Source of the DNA: Cryomorphaceae bacterium | GTDB lineage: Bacteria > Bacteroidota > Bacteroidia > Flavobacteriales_D > Crocinitomicaceae | DNA: 15,785 bases | NCBI GenBank assembly: GCA_027485365.1 | Contig: JAIXRD010000138.1 | Coordinates: 1-15,785 of the forward strand | Direction of reading: 5' to 3' | In this document: piece after piece, positions 1 through 6,292 of the stretch | Position numbering within the stretch: position 1 is the first letter of the stretch | Layout of the letters: each line of letters starts with the position of its first letter | Notes under the pieces: generated by a model | What the model was told of the DNA's origin: nothing | Databases searched by the model: none | What the model saw: only the letters and a program-made list of their open reading frames with translations | Position numbers and translations under genes: made by a program

Positions 1-647
1 ACAGTTCCAGCATAAAGAACATAGCCTTGGTAACTCAATTTGAACTTACCTAGCGTTTCCAAACATTCAAATTCAGTACGAACTTGAAACTCTTCTGAGG
101 CTGCCAATGGAATAGCCAGAACCCTTGATGGATCAAAGCCTGAGTATTGGATGACTTCTTGCCGCGTGTAACTGGAATCCGTAATGATGACATCGGCACG
201 CTTGAGCGCTTTAGGCAGTTCTCTGCCCATATAGGCGCGCCTGGCTTGCGGGTGAAAAGCAGGGTATTTAAATATGGAAAGGTCGTGGAAAGTTGAAACG
301 CATGGGCCATCATGCTTGGGCAAATAGTAATTAGGGCCGTGAAAAATCGTACGTTTATAAGGCTTGAGGGCCTTCTCTTGGCGCCACCCAAGGCGAAGTT
401 GATAAGCCATCACAACAGGTGATAAAGAACCCAGCAGGCTACGGAATCTATTATTCAATTTACCCCCTGCTTCTGAATTGGGGGTTGCTCCAATAAGCTC
501 TAAACTTGTTTGTATCTGCACGCCTTTCAAGAAATGCAATGTTTCAATGTCAGACGAAAATTGCAATCCTTTGGCTAATTCATAAGCGTATCGACCAACA
601 CCCGTTAGTGGGTATTTGATGGCATCAACACCTAACACCACCTCCAT
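1..647 (-). CDS. GT4-family glycosyltransferase, N-terminal part (runs off the left edge)
   Basis: I translated this reading frame directly: it is open from an ATG at 647 to the window edge, about 215 codons with no stop. It begins MEVVLGVDAIKYPLTGVGRY, the N-terminal strand plus glycine-rich acceptor-side loop typical of GT4 (GT-B fold) glycosyltransferases. It continues with a 'FHDLS' segment and 'ADVIITDSSYTRQEV', as in mannosyl-, rhamnosyl- and glucosyltransferases of this family. The C-terminal nucleotide-sugar-binding half, with the EX7E motif, lies outside the window. The start codon overlaps the stop of the upstream rmd-like gene by one base (TAATG), so the two are probably translationally coupled. 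The rmd neighbour makes GDP-D-rhamnose a plausible donor. That substrate assignment is an inference; the family assignment is firm. Confidence 0.88.
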   Translation of the reverse strand, partial: MEVVLGVDAIKYPLTGVGRYAYELAKGLQFSSDIETLHFLKGVQIQTSLELIGATPNSEAGGKLNNRFRSLLGSLSPVVMAYQLRLGWRQEKALKPYKRTIFHGPNYYLPKHDGPCVSTFHDLSIFKYPAFHPQARRAYMGRELPKALKRADVIITDSSYTRQEVIQYSGFDPSRVLAIPLAASEEFQVRTEFECLETLGKFKLSYQGYVLYAGT

Positions 648-1495
648 TAAGGCGCTTCCAGCATCCAAGCCAATGTTTCGCGCAAAGGAATGGTTTGCCA
701 ATGGGGCATAACAGTTTTCAAACGATCTGCGGAACCAATTAGCTCTTTCACTTCATTGGGGCGAACAAATGCAGGATTAACAACAACCTCTATGGCGTAC
801 CCAGCCAATTCTTCCACCATTGATAAAACCTGGTGTAGAGAAGTTGCCTGACCGGAACACACATTAAAAACCTGGCCAATGGGCTTGGCTTTAATCAAAC
901 CCAAATAGGCTGCAACCACAGCACGCACATCGCTGAAGTCCCGCCAGACGTCTAAATTGCCCAATTCAATGTGCTTTTCTTTGCGCTTGAAATGGCTAAC
1001 AATTTTGGGCAATAAAAACTGATCGCTTTGCCCCACCCCTGTGTAGTTAAATGGACGAACGGTGACGATGGGGAGTTTGGATAACCACAACTTGGCCATG
1101 TGTTCCATGGCCAATTTACTAACGGCATAGTCATTCTCTGGGGCTGGCGTTTGGCTTTCATGCAAGACACCTTTGTTAGCATTGCCATAAATATTGGCGC
1201 TGCTAACCAGCAAGACACATTCCAAATTTGGGGCTGTCTGCGCCAATGCAGACAACAAGTTGTGGGTACCAATCAGGTTGACGCGGTAAAAAGCTTCAGG
1301 GTCCGAATGGCCCACAAACGAAATGGCCGCTAAATGTACCACCGCATCAGGCGCGGCCTGCAGCAACTCGGTAGTCACTGAGACCTTGTTTGTTAAGTCG
1401 GCTTGCAAAGCCAGCACTTGGTGCCCTGCGGCTTCGGCGGCAGACTTAAAAAAAAGCCCAGTAAAACCCGCCGCACCTGTGAGAAGAATTTTCAA
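647..1495 (-). CDS. rmd: GDP-6-deoxy-D-mannose (GDP-4-keto-6-deoxymannose) reductase, extended SDR
   Basis: A 282-residue extended short-chain dehydrogenase. It shows the NAD(P)-binding GAAGFTG loop (residues 7-13), a Ser-Ser pair at 98-99 and the catalytic YxxxK at Tyr123/Lys127. The 'RPFNYTG' (147-153) and 'WRDFSDVR' (184-191) segments are characteristic of the Rmd branch. Rmd reduces the 4-keto intermediate made by Gmd to GDP-D-rhamnose, and a gmd gene lies just upstream, which supports the call. Related GDP-fucose or other NDP-sugar epimerases are less likely but not excluded. The only usable in-frame start is a TTG at 1495: an in-frame TGA lies a few codons upstream and no ATG or GTG intervenes. 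A two-codon ATG-GTT-TAA frame directly precedes it, so the 5' end may be damaged or unusually coupled. The end overlaps the next glycosyltransferase start by one base. Confidence 0.85.
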   Translation of the reverse strand: MKILLTGAAGFTGLFFKSAAEAAGHQVLALQADLTNKVSVTTELLQAAPDAVVHLAAISFVGHSDPEAFYRVNLIGTHNLLSALAQTAPNLECVLLVSSANIYGNANKGVLHESQTPAPENDYAVSKLAMEHMAKLWLSKLPIVTVRPFNYTGVGQSDQFLLPKIVSHFKRKEKHIELGNLDVWRDFSDVRAVVAAYLGLIKAKPIGQVFNVCSGQATSLHQVLSMVEELAGYAIEVVVNPAFVRPNEVKELIGSADRLKTVMPHWQTIPLRETLAWMLEAP

Positions 1496-1678
1496 TTTAA
1501 ACCATTTATCCTGGATAAAGCCTTTTCAGGTCGGCAACTTCTGATTTCCCATCATCCAGATCACAAAAAAAATACAAGCACAACCCGTCACCCTATGCGA
1601 TTTGTTACCCCGGACTTGATCCGGGATCCACAACTTGAAACGGAGTAGAAGCCCAGGGTCCCCGCCTAAGCCCGTCAA
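1496..1678. other. 183-bp intergenic gap with repeat element and a coding-like remnant
   Basis: This gap separates the lipoprotein gene from rmd. The half nearest the lipoprotein gene holds a palindromic dispersed-repeat-like element, listed separately. The half nearest rmd (1592-1506, minus frame) is open for 28 codons and ends in CDLDDGKSEVADLKRLYPG-stop. Its TAA abuts an ATG at 1505, which reads as a real gene end next to a gene start, although nothing identifiable precedes it. A T-rich run occurs on the minus strand around 1566-1574. I see no convincing stem followed by a U-tract, so no intrinsic terminator is claimed. Confidence 0.5.
1588..1675. repeat. Dispersed palindromic repeat-like element (CCCGGACTTGATCCGGG type)
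   Basis: The core is a perfect 6-bp inverted repeat, CCCGGA-cttga-TCCGGG, at 1609-1625. It is preceded by 'gtcaccc...gttac' and followed by 'gatccac', then a 'cagggtccccgcctaagcccg' half-site. The combination 'gttaccccggacttgatccgggatcc' resembles small non-coding palindromic repeats scattered through many proteobacterial genomes, which read VTPDLIRDP in one frame, as they do here. The second half-site resembles the companion 'gatccccgcct...gcgggg' arm but has decayed. The element sits just beyond the lipoprotein stop. It could act as an mRNA-stabilising or attenuating hairpin, but it lacks a following U-tract. The multi-copy nature cannot be shown from one window. Confidence 0.55.
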
Positions 1679-2206
1679 TCACTCAATCTTCAACGACACA
1701 AACGCAATGCCCAGTTTGCGCGTATCGGGCGTGTCTTTGTTTAGGCTTGCAGGGCTGGTGGGGGCAGGGGGTGTAAGCTCCAACGTATTGCCTTCCACCT
1801 TTTCAAAATTGATCGTATAGGTGCCAGGTACTGCGCCGTTTATAATGGTCAATTCTCGAGCCACTTGACCCGCCTTCACCTGAATCAGCTTACCTTCATT
1901 GGGGCCAAAAGCATTAGCAGTGATCACAAGTTTAAAATTTGTTGGCAGTTTGTCCTCGAAAGTAAAGCGCACAACAGGGCCACCTGCATCGGCATCCGAC
2001 CAACGACCCCAAGGCTCGAAGCCAGACATGCCAGCAACCTTCGAAATGAAGGTGGGATAACCCTCTTTTTTAAAATCAATGCCTTGGGCCAAAGTGGCCT
2101 CGTAAGCCACCTTGGCAGGCGCCGCAGGTTTTTGTAGCTCGGGCTTTTCGCCACAAGCAAACAACAAGACGAATGAAGACAAAATCAGAAAGTTTAGTTT
2201 TTTCAT
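1679..2206 (-). CDS. Small lipoprotein with a DUF7024-like glycan-associated domain
   Basis: A 175-residue protein with a type II signal peptide: MKK, a hydrophobic stretch, then lipobox LFAC with the modified Cys at residue 18. A Pro/Ala/Lys-rich linker follows (about 19-35). The rest is one domain with 'GFEPWGRWSDADAGG' and 'FKLVITANAFGPNEGK', a pattern I associate with the beta-rich DUF7024-type domain. That domain is usually found at the C-terminus of large membrane glycosyltransferases or phosphoglycerol-transferase-like proteins. Here it stands alone on a lipid anchor, so it is probably periplasmic or inner-leaflet outer-membrane. The family call is from memory of the motif and is moderate. 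The gene sits between gmd and rmd, with 244 nt upstream and 183 nt downstream, so it may have its own promoter. A role in handling or sensing the exported polysaccharide is inference only. Confidence 0.75.
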   Translation of the reverse strand: MKKLNFLILSSFVLLFACGEKPELQKPAAPAKVAYEATLAQGIDFKKEGYPTFISKVAGMSGFEPWGRWSDADAGGPVVRFTFEDKLPTNFKLVITANAFGPNEGKLIQVKAGQVARELTIINGAVPGTYTINFEKVEGNTLELTPPAPTSPASLNKDTPDTRKLGIAFVSLKIE

Positions 2207-2450
2207 GGTTTTTCAGTTAACGGTAAAAATCAGGATTTTATGACAGTAAAAGAAGGCACTAGTTTAACAAGGGTTGCAACTTGCGCTTTGTTAGGTGTTT
2301 CAAAATACAACCCAACTTGTGTGCGTTTTTGCGAATAAAAAGATAGCATTATTATTTTCTACTGCTCATTTGCCCGCCATCTGTGCTGTCCATTGGTTTC
2401 AAAACGGATTTAATTCAGCAACGGTTGTTGATCATTCGAGTGCATGGAAA
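2207..2450. other. 244-bp intergenic region between gmd and the lipoprotein gene
   Basis: No gene, tRNA or strong repeat is visible here. On the minus strand it should hold the leader of the lipoprotein gene. There are AT-rich blocks that could serve as -10 elements (for example CATAAAAT near 2240), but none is paired with a good -35 at normal spacing, so no promoter is claimed. The Shine-Dalgarno sequence of the lipoprotein gene is also weak. There is no hairpin with a T-run after gmd, so read-through from the upstream operon is possible. Confidence 0.4.
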
Positions 2451-3485
2451 TCAAAAAGAAAAACCTGCCTGATTGCGCCGCAAATCCGCCTCTACCATCA
2501 TCTGGCAAAGCTGTTCCAGCGTGGTCTTTGGCTCCCAGCCCAGCTTGGCTTTGGCCTTGGCGGGGTCGCCAATCAGCAACTCCACTTCGGCAGGACGGTA
2601 GAACTTGGGGTTGATGCGCATCACAGTCTTGCCATTGGCAGTGTCCACTGCGGTTTCATTCTCGTGGCTACCCTTGAAGTCCACCGCAATGCCTGCCCCT
2701 TTGAAAGCCATGCGTACAAAGTCGCGCACTGTTTCTGTTCGGTTGGTGGCCAGCACAAAGGTATCGGGCTCGTCTGCTTGCAGCATGCGCCACATACCTT
2801 CCACATACTCTTTGGCGTAACCCCAGTCGCGCTTGGCGTCGAGGTTACCTAGCTCCAAGCAATTCAGTTGGCCTAGCTTTATCTTTGCTACGCTGTCGGT
2901 GATCTTGCGTGTCACAAACTCGCGGCCGCGAAGCGGGCTTTCGTGGTTGAACAATATGCCTCTAGAGCCAAAAATGTTGTAGCTCTCGCGATAATTCACT
3001 GTCATCCAATGCGCGTAAAGCTTGGCTACCCCATAAGGGCTGCGCGGATAAAAAGGTGTGGATTCAATTTGCGGAATGGCTTGCACCTTGCCAAACATCT
3101 CGCTGGTAGAGGCTTGGTAAAAACGGATCTTGGTGTTGACCAAGCGAATGGCTTCAAGCAAGTTAAGTGCACCAATGCCAGTAATCTGCGCGGTGGTACT
3201 GGGCTGGTCAAAAGACACGCCCACAAAGCTTTGCGCTGCCAAGTTGTAAATTTCGTCAGGCTGAACTTTTTGCACCAAGGCAATGCTGGAGCCCAAGTCG
3301 GTTAGGTCGTATTCAACCAAATGGAGATTGGAATGGTTTTGAATTCCCAGCTCTTCAATGCGCCAGAAATTGACAGAGCTGGTACGACGGTAAGTTCCGT
3401 AAACCGTGTAGCCTTTTTCAAGAAGAAGTTGGGCGAGATATGCGCCGTCTTGGCCGGTGATGCCGGTGACTAAAGAGGTTTTCAT
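2451..3485 (-). CDS. gmd: GDP-mannose 4,6-dehydratase
   Basis: A 344-residue extended SDR that converts GDP-D-mannose to GDP-4-keto-6-deoxy-D-mannose, the shared precursor of GDP-D-rhamnose, GDP-L-fucose and related sugars. It is close to full family length and strongly conserved: GITGQDG (residues 8-14), 'VYGTYRRTSS' (28-37), the catalytic STSEMFG (126-132, with the Thr/Ser and Glu129), and Tyr151/Lys155 in 'SPYGVAK'. I chose the ATG at 3485 (MKTSLVTG). The frame stays open to 3527, but that extension would overlap the upstream methyltransferase and adds an atypical N-terminus. The chosen start lies five bases after the methyltransferase stop. With rmd further down the same strand, the predicted product is GDP-D-rhamnose. 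Confidence 0.97.
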   Translation of the reverse strand: MKTSLVTGITGQDGAYLAQLLLEKGYTVYGTYRRTSSVNFWRIEELGIQNHSNLHLVEYDLTDLGSSIALVQKVQPDEIYNLAAQSFVGVSFDQPSTTAQITGIGALNLLEAIRLVNTKIRFYQASTSEMFGKVQAIPQIESTPFYPRSPYGVAKLYAHWMTVNYRESYNIFGSRGILFNHESPLRGREFVTRKITDSVAKIKLGQLNCLELGNLDAKRDWGYAKEYVEGMWRMLQADEPDTFVLATNRTETVRDFVRMAFKGAGIAVDFKGSHENETAVDTANGKTVMRINPKFYRPAEVELLIGDPAKAKAKLGWEPKTTLEQLCQMMVEADLRRNQAGFSF

Positions 3486-3490
3486 AAAAG

Positions 3491-4669
3491 CTACTTTGAA
3501 CGGGCCACAATAACAACGTTCCAGCAAAGTAATTTTAACGGGGGCACCAGTCTTAACAGAAGTTTGTCAAGGAACTCTAAAGGCCAGTACAACCATGCCC
3601 ACTTATTTCCTTCTTCTACAACAACCTTCCAATACCTTTCCTTATTTGGATTTCGTCGCTGTGCTAAAGCCATGATGACAAAAATAACCAACGTGGAGAA
3701 CCAGAAATAGTTTGTTTCGACATTACTGAAATGTTTTTTGAACAACTGGATATCAGACCTCTTTAGCGGGTGCTCATCAGGCGTTCTTACATCCGTAGCC
3801 ATTGCACGGTAAACGTTGATTGCCGGGTTGTACGCGAGTGGATCCCAAGAAACAAATAAACCATCCTTCGAAAGATGCGGTTTTATGCGAAGAATGGTTT
3901 CCTCAATGTTGACATGATGTAGAAGGTTACCGGCGTAAATAACATCAAATTTGGCGTCTGCAAGTAGCTGCAAATCTTCAGCCGACGCAACATGTTGAGT
4001 AACATTTACACCATTTTTATGTGCCAGCCTAGTTGTAGCATCAAGCATACCTTGGGACAAATCAGATGATGTAACGTCAGCACCTTGCAAAGCAAAATAA
4101 ACGCTTGCTTCCCCAAGTCCACAACCCACATCAAGCAATCGCTTGCCTTTTAGGTCACCGAGGCGTTGGGTTATGAAACGCATTTCAGGTGCCGTGCAAA
4201 CCTCGTTGGAAGCCCGGACATCTATCATTTCAACTTGAGCGCTATTTGCCCATTCATCATGGAATTGGCGTTCGTTGTCGATACGTAGATCATGCTTTGA
4301 CTTTGTTGTGCCAGATTTCACATATCCCGCTGAATCCACAACCCGCTGGACAATCTCGTCGAAGAACTTGTCATTTTTTAGCTTGATTGGGTCTTCTGCA
4401 TCTAGCAAACCAATCTCTCTTTGACGCTCGCTATATTTTTCTGTATCACCCCGGAGGTAAAAACGGGCTTCGTCAATCTTGAATGTCAAGGCACCTGGAG
4501 CAGGGTTGTTCCAGGCAATTACCACCTCACCATCTTGATATTCAAAGACTAGAGAATTAATGAAATCCAACCAGGAAATGGCAGACTGGTTTTGATGGGT
4601 ATAACTATAGTTTTTAGATGCGATTAAAAACCGATATTTAAAACTTTCAAATTTCATTTTTTTAGCCAT
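3491..4669 (-). CDS. Class I SAM-dependent methyltransferase with an unassigned N-terminal region
   Basis: A 392-residue protein. The Rossmann methyltransferase core begins near residue 170: motif I LLDVGCGLGE (178-187), the acidic residue at the end of strand 2 (SSDLS, Asp203), and 'FDVIYAGNLLHHV' (241-253) for motif IV. The first ~150 residues match no family I recognise. The C-terminus carries hydrophobic stretches (about 325-336 and 357-385) that could associate with the membrane, which would suit a lipid-linked glycan substrate. The start ATG overlaps the stop of the upstream radical SAM gene by eight bases (ATGGCTAA), so the two proteins are probably made together and may share a substrate. 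An ATG four codons later has no better ribosome-binding site. O- or C-methylation of a sugar is the likely role. The specific substrate is unknown. Confidence 0.85.
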   Translation of the reverse strand: MAKKMKFESFKYRFLIASKNYSYTHQNQSAISWLDFINSLVFEYQDGEVVIAWNNPAPGALTFKIDEARFYLRGDTEKYSERQREIGLLDAEDPIKLKNDKFFDEIVQRVVDSAGYVKSGTTKSKHDLRIDNERQFHDEWANSAQVEMIDVRASNEVCTAPEMRFITQRLGDLKGKRLLDVGCGLGEASVYFALQGADVTSSDLSQGMLDATTRLAHKNGVNVTQHVASAEDLQLLADAKFDVIYAGNLLHHVNIEETILRIKPHLSKDGLFVSWDPLAYNPAINVYRAMATDVRTPDEHPLKRSDIQLFKKHFSNVETNYFWFSTLVIFVIMALAQRRNPNKERYWKVVVEEGNKWAWLYWPLEFLDKLLLRLVPPLKLLCWNVVIVARSK

Positions 4670-5861
4670 TGAAGATCTCTATTTTTTTATGGATAGAACG
4701 CGAAAGAGGACGAACTCTTTCTTCAGTCCGGATTTTTGAAGCTAATTCCAATAGTTGGTAGTAGTCTAATGGCCATTTTTTTTCAGGAGGCGAAGTGAGA
4801 AAGGTACCAACACGCTGCAACTTGGCGGCCATGAAACGCATTGAAATGGTCATCTCAGGATAACTTCCGTACATGCAACCATCACACGCACGCGTAATTT
4901 GCGAAACTTCTTCACGCCATGACTTCTTTCGGTATGTTTTTGGAAAGTCCGGTGAATAGGCAGGATAACTATTATCAAGACGGTGATCACAGCATGGAGC
5001 AAATTCACCATTAGGTAAAAGTGCAAAGTAAAGATTGGGCGTATCGCAAACATTATAGTTGTGGCTACGCCAAGTAGTAGGCATACCTCGAATAAAACGC
5101 TTAATATCGTCTAGGTACTGATCACTGTCAAAGAGAAGGTAACCCTCCTCACGCATTGCTCGTACTCTCTCAATAACAAGATCAACAGTAACGTACTCTT
5201 TTTCTTGAAACTTTAGGGATTGATCAAAAGTGCGAAACCCCATCGGATGTGCATAGTCGCTAACGTGAGCTGGCACCAAAGAAGTAAACCAAGATATCTC
5301 AGAGCCAAAACGAACAACATCCTCTATATCACCCATGTTCTGCGGTTGCAGAACACAGCCCATTGAAGCAAAACTTCCTTCTCGCGGCAGGTATTTGGTA
5401 AAAAGTGCCATTGCCTTCAATGCCTGATGCCAAGATTCACTAAAGTCACCATTAATCTTGTCTTGCGTTGCTGGACGTAAAGAGTCCAAGGAAATTGAAA
5501 TGTCTTTCCCTCCTGCTTCTACTGCTTTAGCAATTTGCTCCTCATTCGCAAAGCCATTAGTTTGCATACGAACATGTACACCTCGCGATTCAAAAGCATA
5601 AATAATTTCTGGCAGGTCTTTACGCGCGAAGGGTTCACCGCCTGTTAATAAAACAATCGCAACACCCATTTTTGCAAAGTTATCAGCAATTCTTTTCACT
5701 TCATCCAGTGTGCATTCACGTACATCAGAGTTGGTGTAAATTATATTGCATTGCTCACAAGTCAAATTGCAACGCGCAGTGACATAAAATTGAACATACA
5801 CAGGGGCATCTTGAAACAATGCCGCCTTAGCAAGTGTGACCTTTGAGAGACTAGAAAACAT
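4662..5861 (-). CDS. Radical SAM enzyme with C-terminal auxiliary-cluster (SPASM/twitch-like) cysteines
   Basis: A 399-residue radical SAM protein. The [4Fe-4S]-SAM motif CNLTCEQC places Cys31, Cys35 and Cys38 in the canonical CxxxCxxC spacing. TGGEP (73-77) is the SAM-binding 'GGE' motif, and 'DISISLDS' (120-127) is another barrel signature. C-terminal cysteines Cys272, Cys290, Cys291, Cys326 and Cys329 ('APCCDHR', 'CDGCMYG') look like ligands of an auxiliary iron-sulfur cluster, as in SPASM or twitch domains. Such enzymes modify peptides, sugars or lipids through radical chemistry. No precursor-peptide gene is visible nearby, so a glycan, nucleotide-sugar or lipid substrate is more likely, but this is inference. 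A strong Shine-Dalgarno AAGGA (5867-5871) sits five bases before the ATG. The gene overlaps the downstream methyltransferase by eight bases. Confidence 0.92.
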   Translation of the reverse strand: MFSSLSKVTLAKAALFQDAPVYVQFYVTARCNLTCEQCNIIYTNSDVRECTLDEVKRIADNFAKMGVAIVLLTGGEPFARKDLPEIIYAFESRGVHVRMQTNGFANEEQIAKAVEAGGKDISISLDSLRPATQDKINGDFSESWHQALKAMALFTKYLPREGSFASMGCVLQPQNMGDIEDVVRFGSEISWFTSLVPAHVSDYAHPMGFRTFDQSLKFQEKEYVTVDLVIERVRAMREEGYLLFDSDQYLDDIKRFIRGMPTTWRSHNYNVCDTPNLYFALLPNGEFAPCCDHRLDNSYPAYSPDFPKTYRKKSWREEVSQITRACDGCMYGSYPEMTISMRFMAAKLQRVGTFLTSPPEKKWPLDYYQLLELASKIRTEERVRPLSRSIHKKIEIFNG

Positions 5862-5866
5862 TTTGT

Positions 5867-5871
5867 TCCTT
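5867..5871 (-). promoter_or_regulatory. Strong Shine-Dalgarno site (AAGGA) of the radical SAM gene
   Basis: AAGGA lies five bases upstream of the ATG at 5861 and fixes that start. It is one of the clearest ribosome-binding sites in the window. The 67-nt spacer to the gtrA-like stop suggests independent translation initiation after the coupled AT-rich genes. Confidence 0.75.
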
Positions 5872-5928
5872 AAACATTAAAAATCCTTGAATAATTAATA
5901 ATATATATCAAACCACGTATATAAATTT

Positions 5929-6291
5929 TTATTTTTTACTAAAAAAAACTGACCTGATAATGTAGTTTAACATAAATGTCAACCCATTTGCAAATAATTT
6001 TGATCCGTATGGGTGAAAACTAAATACGTCAACCATTATCCATAAAATTAGCATTCCAACTATAAACATAAATCCTAATGTCAAAACTGATAATCCCAAG
6101 TCAATTCCAATACTAAATCGGTTATCAGGAAAAACAAAAAAACGAATCAGAATTACATTAATAAAGACACCAACAATAAATCCAAAAAAATTTGCTTTAT
6201 AAATAGGCCATTCAAAATATATTAATAGAGCATAAATCGAAAAATCTATAGCATACCCACAAAGTACAACAATAAAGTATTTTAATAGCAT
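5929..6291 (-). CDS. GtrA-like membrane protein (putative polyprenyl-linked sugar flippase)
   Basis: A 120-residue, very hydrophobic protein with about four transmembrane segments. The N-terminal 'LLKYFIVVLCGYAIDFSIYALL' and the later 'NYIIRSVFFSKK' end match the GtrA family layout (small four-helix proteins, about 120 residues). In the classical model GtrA flips undecaprenyl-phosphate-linked glucose across the inner membrane for O-antigen side-branch addition. I chose the ATG at 6291, one base after the stop of the GtrB-like gene (TAG-A-ATG). The frame extends to a TTG at 6315, but that adds eight residues inside the upstream gene with no ribosome-binding site. Translational coupling to the GtrB-like gene is likely. 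It is AT-rich, like its partners. Confidence 0.88.
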   Translation of the reverse strand: MLLKYFIVVLCGYAIDFSIYALLIYFEWPIYKANFFGFIVGVFINVILIRFFVFPDNRFSIGIDLGLSVLTLGFMFIVGMLILWIMVDVFSFHPYGSKLFANGLTFMLNYIIRSVFFSKK

Positions 6292-6292
6292 T

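Noticed and set aside
50..391. 113-codon minus-strand frame at the left edge
   Set aside because: It overlaps, in another frame, the glycosyltransferase frame that starts at 647 and has clear GT4 motifs. Its own translation shows no family features.
1609..1625. CCCGGA/TCCGGG hairpin as an intrinsic terminator
   Set aside because: The stem is only 6 bp and is not followed by a T-run on either strand. A dispersed palindromic repeat explains it better.
2295..2852. 185-codon plus-strand open frame
   Set aside because: It lies largely antisense to the strongly conserved gmd. Its translation (Cys/His-rich, low-complexity) has no domain, and no ribosome-binding site supports it.
3486..3527. Longer gmd N-terminus starting at 3527
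   Set aside because: It would overlap the upstream methyltransferase by 37 bases and add 14 residues absent from the family, ahead of a canonical MKTSLVTGITGQDG start.
4662..5861. Radical SAM gene as part of a RiPP (modified peptide) cluster
   Set aside because: No short precursor-peptide frame, leader-binding domain or peptide exporter is visible. All neighbours are sugar or polysaccharide genes.
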